Of a stretch of DNA of 9,969 nt, positions 5,843 through 9,969 are shown piece after piece. The notes beneath the pieces are model-generated. The model ran no database searches, was not told where the DNA came from, and saw nothing but the letters and a program-made list of their open reading frames with translations. Position 1 is the stretch's first letter; each line of letters opens with the position of its first letter. The DNA comes from Deltaproteobacteria bacterium. Lineage in GTDB: Bacteria > Desulfobacterota > Desulfuromonadia > Geobacterales > DSM-12255. The position numbers and the translations under genes were made by a program. The stretch lies in assembly GCA_017861215.1 (NCBI GenBank), contig JAGFXN010000038.1, positions 1-9,969 on the forward strand. Direction: 5' to 3'.

Positions 5843-7669
5843 TTAACTTTTCAGCAGGCGTACCAGTTCCACTGCTGCCTCATAGCGGCCGAACGGGGCG
5901 ATAATGTAGTAGCCGCCCGTTTTGCCGCGCATGCTTGCCAGTAATTCCATGGCAATCTTGAGCCCTTCTGCCGCTCCCGCTTCTTTTTCTTTCCCCTGCA
6001 TCCGCTTCCTGACTTGGTCGGGAATTGTTATCCCCGGCACTTCGTTATGCAGGTATTCACAGTTGCGTTGGCCCACAAGCGGCATGATGCCGACCAGCAG
6101 CGGAATACCCAGCGATGCCGTCATTGCCGCCATCGCCGCCACTGTCCCGGCATCGTAGACAGGCTGTGTCTGGGCGAAGACAGCGCCTGCCGCAACCTTT
6201 TTGGCCAGCCTGGCGACCTGAACGTCCATTCTGGGTGTGTTCGGATTGAAAGCGCAGCCGATGGTAAAGGCGGTCTTTCCGGAAATTGACTGTCCCAGAG
6301 CGTTGACGCCGCTGTTCAGGTCGGAGATAAGCCTGATCAGTTCGAAAGAGTTGACATCGAATACCGATGATGCGCCACTCTGATCGCCCAATCTTGCCGG
6401 ATCGCCGGTAACGGCAAGAATGGAGCGTATCCCCAGAAGGCTGGCCCCGAGCAGCTCGGACTGGAGCCCGAGGAGGTTACGGTCGCGACAGGTGATGTGC
6501 GGGATGACCTCGATGCCGATCTCCTCCTGGATAATCCGGGCCAGGGCAATGTTCCCCATCCTGACCCGTGCCAACGGGTTCTCCGCCAGATTGATCGCAT
6601 CTGCGCCCGCCGCCTTCAAGGCCTCTGCTCCGGCAAGAACTCTGCTGCAGTCAAGGCCTTTCGGTGGGTCGAGCTCTACGGTAACGACCGGCTTTTCGCC
6701 CCAGCACGCCAGAAAACCTTTCCTGGTTTCTGTGCCGGCAGCGCCAGCCGCAGGCTCGGTGATCTCGATGAAAACCTGCCGCCGTGCAGGCTTTGCTCCC
6801 GCAAGCCGCTGCGCAAGCTGGCGGATATGCTCCGGCGTTGTTCCGCAGCAGCCGCCGATCAGCACAGCCCCAACCGCCGCCATCTCTGCACCTTTCTCCG
6901 CAAAATATTCAGGAGTAGTCCGGTACAGGTAGCGGCCATCGACATATTCCGGAAAGCCTGAGTTGGCAAAGGCCGCCAAAGGCTTTGAACTTCCTTTGGC
7001 GAGCTCTCCGAGAGTCAGCAGCACTTCACGGGGGCCTGCACCGCAGTTGGCGCCGATGAGGTCGGCTCCGGCAGCGGCGATTCTCTGCGCAGCCAGCGAA
7101 GCCTTTACGCCGGCGCCGGTGCGGCCCCCCTCCAGATACGCCATGCTGGCAATAATGGGCAGGGCTGTTTCCCGGGCGGCTTTAATGGCGCAGAGCAGCT
7201 GTTCCAGATCAGAGAATGTTTCCAGGATGATGAGGTCAGCGCCACCCTCCGCCAGCGGCAGTACCTGCTCAAGGAAGAGCGAGGTTATGGTGTCGGCGTC
7301 AAGTTCCCTCTCCTCACCTTTCAGCTTTGCCAGAGGACCGACTGCGCCGGCAATGAAAACTTTCTCCATTACACCGGATTCGGCTGCCGCCTGCCGCGCA
7401 ATGGCGACACCCTGCCGGTTCATCTCGGCAATCTTCTTCTCCAGACCGATCGGGGCAAGGCGGGTCCGGTTGGCGCCGAAAGTGTTTGTTTCAATACATC
7501 TTGCTCCGGCAGCAAGATACTCCCGGTGCAGCTCTGCCACCAATGCCGGCCGGACAAGATTCAGGTGTTCGAAGTTGGCATCCAGGCCGACGCCTTTACT
7601 GTAGAGCATCGTCCCGATGGCGCCGTCGCCGACGATTACCTGTTGTTTGACCTGTTCAAGGAACTTCAC
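5843..7669 (-). CDS. Bifunctional homocysteine S-methyltransferase / 5,10-methylenetetrahydrofolate reductase
   Basis: A 608-residue fusion like Bacillus YitJ. Residues about 1-295 are the homocysteine S-methyltransferase (Pfam Hcy-binding) barrel, with zinc cysteines Cys209 (GANCG) and Cys274-Cys275 (GGCCGTTPEH). After a short linker, residues about 320-608 are an FAD-dependent MTHFR barrel with VTVELDPPKG (329-338), PHITCRDRN (390-398), LAVTGDP (418-424), QTQPVYD (500-506) and APFGRYE (591-597). The second domain reduces methylene-THF to methyl-THF. The first transfers a methyl group to homocysteine or serves as the Hcy-activating part of a split system. There is no cobalamin-binding or RamA-type domain, so direct methyl transfer from methyl-THF is not assured. 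The start is GTG, with GGAGG (7676-7680) six bases ahead. All key motifs are intact. Confidence 0.93.
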   Translation of the reverse strand: MKFLEQVKQQVIVGDGAIGTMLYSKGVGLDANFEHLNLVRPALVAELHREYLAAGARCIETNTFGANRTRLAPIGLEKKIAEMNRQGVAIARQAAAESGVMEKVFIAGAVGPLAKLKGEERELDADTITSLFLEQVLPLAEGGADLIILETFSDLEQLLCAIKAARETALPIIASMAYLEGGRTGAGVKASLAAQRIAAAGADLIGANCGAGPREVLLTLGELAKGSSKPLAAFANSGFPEYVDGRYLYRTTPEYFAEKGAEMAAVGAVLIGGCCGTTPEHIRQLAQRLAGAKPARRQVFIEITEPAAGAAGTETRKGFLACWGEKPVVTVELDPPKGLDCSRVLAGAEALKAAGADAINLAENPLARVRMGNIALARIIQEEIGIEVIPHITCRDRNLLGLQSELLGASLLGIRSILAVTGDPARLGDQSGASSVFDVNSFELIRLISDLNSGVNALGQSISGKTAFTIGCAFNPNTPRMDVQVARLAKKVAAGAVFAQTQPVYDAGTVAAMAAMTASLGIPLLVGIMPLVGQRNCEYLHNEVPGITIPDQVRKRMQGKEKEAGAAEGLKIAMELLASMRGKTGGYYIIAPFGRYEAAVELVRLLKS

Positions 7670-7702
7670 CGCAAACCTCCACCGTATCCGGAAAAATGAA
7701 TA

Positions 7703-7714
7703 TCAAGCGCTTGA
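7703..7714. promoter_or_regulatory. Perfect 12-bp palindrome, candidate operator
   Basis: TCAAGCGCTTGA is self-complementary across all 12 bp. It lies 34 bp upstream of the fused Hcy methyltransferase/MTHFR start, just downstream of that gene's predicted promoter. It also overlaps the -35 of the plus-strand promoter at 7711. A bound protein could therefore affect both divergent transcripts. The regulator is not identifiable from the sequence. Confidence 0.45.
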
Positions 7715-7738
7715 CCGTACCTGAAATTCGTGGATAAT
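7711..7738 (+). promoter_or_regulatory. Putative distal promoter toward the receiver-PilZ gene
   Basis: TTGACC (7711-7716) and GATAAT (7733-7738) are separated by 16 bp; each hexamer matches the sigma70 consensus at five of six positions. Transcripts from here would carry a leader of about 210 bases that includes the hairpins at 7795-7846. Confidence 0.4.
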
Positions 7739-7759
7739 TTCTAAGAAACAATCGGTCAA
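7731..7759 (-). promoter_or_regulatory. Putative promoter of the Hcy methyltransferase/MTHFR gene
   Basis: On the minus strand TTGACC (plus-strand 7754-7759) is followed after 17 bp by TATCCA (7731-7736). The -10 is weak. The -35 is an exact inverted copy of the plus-strand one at 7711-7716, and TTGACCG / CGGTCAA (7711-7717 and 7753-7759) forms a 7-bp inverted repeat around the shared -10 region. Confidence 0.35.
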
Positions 7760-7788
7760 AAACAGTTTCATGTCAAGCAAGACTCTTC

Positions 7789-7854
7789 CTGCCGCTCCTT
7801 GCAAAGAGGAGGCAACTGGCTCCGGATCTTCCGCCGGAAAAGGCGGCTTGGCAG
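7789..7854 (+). other. Structured leader-like segment with alternative hairpins
   Basis: Several complementary segments are nested here. The outer stem is CTGCC (7789-7793) with GGCAG (7850-7854). Hairpin one is CTCCT (7795-7799) with AGGAG (7807-7811). Hairpin two is CCGCC (7831-7835) with GGCGG (7842-7846) around a GGAAAA loop. An alternative pairing, TCCGG (7821-7825) with CCGGA (7834-7838), excludes hairpin two. It does not match the c-di-GMP-I, SAM-I, SAH or cobalamin riboswitch consensus as I remember them. It may be a regulatory leader or simply GC-rich sequence. Confidence 0.3.
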
Positions 7855-7875
7855 TGGGTATGACCTTTGCATAAT
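7848..7875 (+). promoter_or_regulatory. Putative proximal promoter of the receiver-PilZ gene
   Basis: TTGGCA (7848-7853) and CATAAT (7870-7875) are 16 bp apart, each five of six to the sigma70 consensus. A second -10-like TATAAT overlaps at 7875-7880. The start codon at 7959 would be about 75 bases downstream of initiation. Confidence 0.5.
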
Positions 7876-7958
7876 ATAATTAAACCAGTGTCATCAGCAG
7901 TGCTATGATTTTGGTGCCTCATGCGCCTATTGCCCACCTTAAAAACAAGGATTTCCCT

Positions 7959-8696
7959 ATGGACAAGATACTGCTTGTTGATGCCGTGACGCTGGTCCGT
8001 GAAAAAAAGAAGGATCTCCTGTCATCTTCCCCGGTACATATTCTTACCGCGAGCGATGGCCATGAAGCATTGGCCGTTGCCCGCAAGGAGCTTCCGAATC
8101 TCATCGTCATGGACAATCACCTGCCGGCCATGGATGGTATCAGCTGTTGCAGGGCAATCAAGACAGATCCTCATCTCCAGCACATTCCGGTGGTCATTTT
8201 GACCAGCGCTGTGAAGCCTTCCGATTTTGAGGGGTGCAGCGCAACAGTTGCGAATGACTGGATAGCGAAACCGATTGACGGCAAACGGTTTTTGTCCACC
8301 CTTAAAAAATATCTTCCGGCCATAGAATGCCGCGGGCTTCGGGTCCCGCTGCGGACGGAGGTACGACTGACCATTAACGATGGTTTTCATGTCGGCATGA
8401 CGAATGATATCAGTCCGAACGGCATCTTTGTCACCAGTGAATTGCAGCTTTTACCCGGCGATGAGGTGAGGTTTTCCTTCGTGCTGCCCGGCAGTGAGGC
8501 GCCAACCGAGGCGCGAGGTAAAGTTGCCTGGTTCAGGGAAAAAGGTTTCAGTGGCAAGTTCGCCTTGCATTCAGGTTTCGGGGTTGAGTTTCTCGAGATC
8601 ACCGGCAAAGGGATGCCTTCCATACGGAAAAGTGAACTCGAGTCCTTTGTGTCTCTGCGCGCCGGAGCAGTTGCTGCGGATCCCGTCTGGATCTGA
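7959..8696 (+). CDS. Response regulator: receiver domain fused to a PilZ domain
   Basis: The protein has 245 residues. The frame also opens at ATG 7905, but the typical receiver start MDKILLVD at 7959, with AAGG (7947-7950) eight bases upstream, is preferred. Residues 1-118 are a receiver: Asp8, phospho-acceptor Asp52 in LIVMDNHLPAMDG, Thr82 (ILTS) and Lys104 (AKP). The usual second acidic residue after Asp8 is Ala9, so Mg2+ binding and phosphorylation may be altered. Residues about 123-230 form a PilZ domain with the c-di-GMP motifs RVPLR (Arg128 and Arg132) and NDISPNG (Asp150, Ser152, Gly155). The protein lacks a DNA-binding or enzymatic domain and has no membrane segment. It is likely to be a cytosolic protein that combines phosphorelay and c-di-GMP input to act on motility, pili or exopolysaccharide through partners. 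The partner histidine kinase is not in the window. Confidence 0.88.
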   Translation: MDKILLVDAVTLVREKKKDLLSSSPVHILTASDGHEALAVARKELPNLIVMDNHLPAMDGISCCRAIKTDPHLQHIPVVILTSAVKPSDFEGCSATVANDWIAKPIDGKRFLSTLKKYLPAIECRGLRVPLRTEVRLTINDGFHVGMTNDISPNGIFVTSELQLLPGDEVRFSFVLPGSEAPTEARGKVAWFREKGFSGKFALHSGFGVEFLEITGKGMPSIRKSELESFVSLRAGAVAADPVWI

Positions 8697-8751
8697 AACC
8701 GCTCCGGCGAAGGCGGCGGTGGTTGTTGAGCGACAGCCTGCAGACTAGGGC

Positions 8752-8784
8752 AATGGTTACGTCGATATGCCGCAACCATTTTTT
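8752..8784 (+). terminator. Rho-independent terminator after the receiver-PilZ gene (first)
   Basis: AATGGTT (8752-8758) and AACCATT (8774-8780) form a 7-bp perfect stem with a 15-base loop. The last two T of the stem run directly into TTTT (8781-8784), making a six-T tract. It lies 55 bp after the stop codon of the PilZ gene. Confidence 0.55.
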
Positions 8785-8838
8785 GTTTCCTGGAAGCCAG
8801 CAGCATCGGACCGACGACCTGGTTCAATTGCAGTGCCC

Positions 8839-8861
8839 CTGGCATGAGATGCCGGTTTTTT
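8839..8861 (+). terminator. Rho-independent terminator (second, strong)
   Basis: CTGGCAT-GAG-ATGCCGG forms a 7-bp stem (one G-U pair) with a three-base loop, followed immediately by six T (8856-8861). This is a textbook intrinsic terminator on the plus strand. It is 54 bases beyond the first one; no gene is evident between them. Confidence 0.75.
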
Positions 8862-8990
8862 CTCGTCGTCGCTCCCCGCTTTGTCGAACGGTCCGGGGAC
8901 TGACCCGAAGGTCGGTAATGTCCGGGCGGGGTCCAACTTTCTGGCTGGTATGCCACTTTTCTCTGCCTTTGTTTGAAAAGTATGGCATCG
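8862..8990. other. Noncoding stretch with stacked inverted repeats
   Basis: This is the core of the 424-bp noncoding gap 8697-9120. A long-range stem CCCCGC (8874-8879) / GCGGGG (8926-8931) encloses the hairpin ACTGACC-CGAA-GGTCGGT (8899-8916). Next comes a 12-bp hairpin, ATGCCACTTTTC (8950-8961) with GAAAAG-TA-TGGCAT (8975-8988), which has a two-base bulge. Neither has a U tract. No reading frame here resembles a protein. It could be a structured RNA, a miniature mobile element or the relic of one. The remainder of the gap holds the two terminators and, at its end, the promoter at 9059-9086. Confidence 0.4.
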
Positions 8991-9058
8991 AGAGCTGATC
9001 CTTCATCCCTCCCGCCATTCACTGTCCCACCCCATGCAGAAAATCGGGACAAAGAACC

Positions 9059-9086
9059 TTGAAAAATTTTCCAACTGGGGTATATA
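9059..9086 (+). promoter_or_regulatory. Promoter of the 72-residue small protein gene
   Basis: TTGAAA (9059-9064) and TATATA (9081-9086) are separated by 16 bp, a good sigma70-type match. Initiation near 9093 would give a leader of about 28 bases ending in the strong GGGAGG site. Confidence 0.55.
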
Positions 9087-9120
9087 TGTTGAAACTAATG
9101 TAACGTAGGGAGGGTAAACC

Positions 9121-9339
9121 ATGCCTGGTTCTTATACGGTCGAATCGGTGCTTGCAGATGCTGCGCTGGAAACATTGAAACGAGCATACCATGGGAAAGA
9201 GACGCAAGATGTCGGCACGTTAATCCTCGAAGCCTATGAGACAATCGCCAAGCTGAAACAGGCCATCATTGACGCCTCCAGTGCCGACGACCTGGCGTAT
9301 GATCCCTATGAGTTGTCAGACAGTAATTCGGCGGTTTAG
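9121..9339 (+). CDS. Small acidic helical protein of unknown function, 72 residues
   Basis: I do not recognise this family. The gene looks real: ATG preceded by GGGAGG (9108-9113) with seven bases of spacing, and a good promoter 35-60 bp upstream. Residues about 6-24 and 29-53 are probably two helices (SVLADAALETLKRAY and DVGTLILEAYETIAKLKQAI) with a regular hydrophobic pattern. The C-terminal 18 residues are acidic and probably disordered (DDLAYDPYELSDSNSAV). There is no Cys, signal peptide or membrane segment. The second small gene starts 78 bp downstream in the same direction and may be cotranscribed, with a hairpin between them. A regulatory or adaptor role is conceivable but not shown by the sequence. 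Confidence 0.75.
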   Translation: MPGSYTVESVLADAALETLKRAYHGKETQDVGTLILEAYETIAKLKQAIIDASSADDLAYDPYELSDSNSAV

Positions 9340-9353
9340 CCCCACAATGGAAC

Positions 9354-9400
9354 AGCAGGTGCGAAGCCGGGAGACGTAACAGTCAAACCGGCTTTCTGCT
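9354..9400 (+). repeat. Hairpin between the two small genes
   Basis: AAGCCGG (9364-9370) pairs perfectly with CCGGCTT (9388-9394). An outer stem, AGCAG (9354-9358) with CTGCT (9396-9400), and an inner GAC/GTC can add to it. It ends just before the A-rich Shine-Dalgarno of the next gene. There is no real U tract on either strand, so it is more likely a processing, stability or translation-control element than a terminator. Confidence 0.5.
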
Positions 9401-9417
9401 TAAAAAAGGAGGATCTC

Positions 9418-9633
9418 ATGGCTCTCTGTGAATTTAGTGAAGGCTGCTCTTTCTTTACAGACGAATTTCGAGATAATCCACATACGAAAGAATTTTTATG
9501 TGACGCTTACTGCAATAACCACTTCACCACCTGTGCACGTTACAAAATTGCCGTAACTCATGGGATCGAGAATGTACCCCATGACCTTCTCCCTGACATT
9601 CCAAAGAATCCAAAGTGTTTTAGCGGAATTTGA
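9418..9633 (+). CDS. Small Cys-motif protein (C-x5-C ... C-x3-C-x6-CARY), 71 residues
   Basis: A 71-residue protein with a strong AAGGAGG (9406-9412) five bases before the ATG. Six cysteines: Cys4, Cys10, Cys28, Cys32, Cys39 and Cys67. The arrangement CEFSEGC near the start, then CDAYCNNHFTTCARYKIA and a VPHDLLPD segment (53-60), matches from memory a poorly characterised family of short proteins common in Geobacter and other former Deltaproteobacteria. There the pattern YC-x5/6-CARY-x3-ALG-x3-VP-x-DLFP recurs. The spacing suggests a metal site (Zn or Fe-S), but which one is not known. It should be cytosolic, with no signal peptide. Base composition is more AT-rich than the neighbouring genes. 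It may be cotranscribed with the 72-residue gene upstream. Confidence 0.8.
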   Translation: MALCEFSEGCSFFTDEFRDNPHTKEFLCDAYCNNHFTTCARYKIAVTHGIENVPHDLLPDIPKNPKCFSGI

Positions 9634-9691
9634 TTCCTGCCCTTGCCATGAAATGAACAAGAGGGTTCTCTGGCCACCATCCCCTGGTGCT

Positions 9692-9969
9692 TCAGGCATA
9701 CCTATCCGGCGGTTGTTCTTTCTGTCCTGAATTGCTTGGATGGACTTGCTGCAGGTATGTTTCAGGGGTGAGGGTGGTACTGCCGCTTGCCGTTCTTCCT
9801 GGTTGCAACATCATTCCTTGCATTACCTGTCTCCCTTGCAAGCTTCGTCTACCAGTGTAGCCATGGGCCTTTGCATTCGTTTTCCAGGATGACAGAGGGT
9901 TGCTGTCTGCTGCTCCCTGATCTTTGCTGAGTACAGGTGATGTTTCCTTTTGAAATAAAAATGGGCAGA
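9692..9969 (-). CDS. Possible C-terminal end of a minus-strand gene entering from the right, partial
   Basis: On the minus strand one frame stays open for 91 codons from the window edge (first full codon at 9967) to a TGA at 9692-9694. Its start would be outside the window, or an internal ATG. The predicted residues are Gln/Ser/Gly/Pro-rich and look unstructured (for example LQPGRTASGSTTLTPETYLQ, then a tail ending PPDRYA). I do not recognise a family. The frame would be convergent with the Cys-motif gene, leaving 58 bp that includes a small dyad CACCA-TCCCC-TGGTG (9675-9689). A chance open frame is possible. If it is not real, 9634-9969 is a 336-bp stretch in which I see no gene. Confidence 0.35.
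   Translation of the reverse strand, partial: CPFLFQKETSPVLSKDQGAADSNPLSSWKTNAKAHGYTGRRSLQGRQVMQGMMLQPGRTASGSTTLTPETYLQQVHPSNSGQKEQPPDRYA

Noticed and set aside
7787..7860. Possible c-di-GMP-I (GEMM) riboswitch because of a GCAAAG segment before a PilZ gene
   Set aside because: The partner GGCAAACC-type segment and the GNAA-capped P2 helix are missing; only the short GCAAAG agrees.
7670..7880. SAM-I, SAH or cobalamin riboswitch upstream of the Hcy methyltransferase/MTHFR gene
   Set aside because: I looked on the minus strand for the core motifs of each class and found only isolated short resemblances (for example CCACTG), not an ordered set.
8387..9052. 221-codon minus-strand open frame spanning the PilZ gene's 3' half and the following gap
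   Set aside because: It overlaps the well-supported receiver-PilZ gene antisense, has low-complexity Pro/Gln/Arg-rich content with no recognisable domain, and covers two plus-strand terminators.
1..9969. CRISPR array, tRNA or rRNA gene, complete insertion sequence
   Set aside because: No regularly spaced repeats, no cloverleaf or rRNA-like segment, and no transposase reading frame found; the only recombinase is the partial integrase at the left edge.

Overview
The window looks like chromosomal DNA of a Geobacter-like bacterium (Desulfuromonadia/Geobacterales). This is inferred from moderately high GC content, a chemoreceptor with the Geobacter-type hairpin tip, a receiver-PilZ protein, a small Cys-rich protein with a CARY motif, and an integron-type integrase tail. 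No 16S rRNA or other decisive taxonomic marker is present.

Layout. Positions 1-147 hold the last 48 codons of a tyrosine recombinase (plus strand) that enters from the left. Facing it on the minus strand is a probable three-gene unit read from 2813 down to 176: a methyl-accepting chemotaxis protein, a small TPR-like protein whose start overlaps the MCP stop (ATGA), and, after a 218-bp gap, a YjbQ-family protein. From 2936 to 5683 on the plus strand is a complete, tightly packed zinc ABC transporter operon (substrate-binding lipoprotein, ATPase, permease). It has a good sigma70-like promoter whose spacer contains a perfect dyad. Convergent to it on the minus strand (7669-5843) is a fused homocysteine S-methyltransferase / methylenetetrahydrofolate reductase.

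The 289-bp divergent region 7670-7958 contains overlapping face-to-face promoters, a 12-bp perfect palindrome and a structured leader. It serves the fused methionine/folate gene on one side and a receiver-PilZ response regulator (7959-8696, plus) on the other. The PilZ gene is followed by two rho-independent terminators in tandem. A 424-bp gap (8697-9120) carries several unexplained hairpins. Two small plus-strand genes follow, each with a strong Shine-Dalgarno: a 72-residue protein of unknown function and a 71-residue Cys-motif protein, separated by a conspicuous hairpin. The right edge (9692-9969) may hold the C-terminal end of a minus-strand gene whose start lies outside the window.

How the genes fit together: the znu operon imports zinc, and the Hcy methyltransferase domain of the fused enzyme is a zinc-thiolate family, but nothing in the sequence links the two by regulation. 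The chemoreceptor and the c-di-GMP-type PilZ regulator are both motility or surface-behaviour proteins, but they are not adjacent. The window is mostly ordinary core genome. The points most worth a second look are the 8862-8990 structured noncoding stretch, the pair of small genes at 9121-9633, the very long-armed sensorless MCP with its coupled (possibly truncated) TPR partner, and the operator-like dyads at 2944-2958 and 7703-7714. I do not see a clear new multi-gene system.
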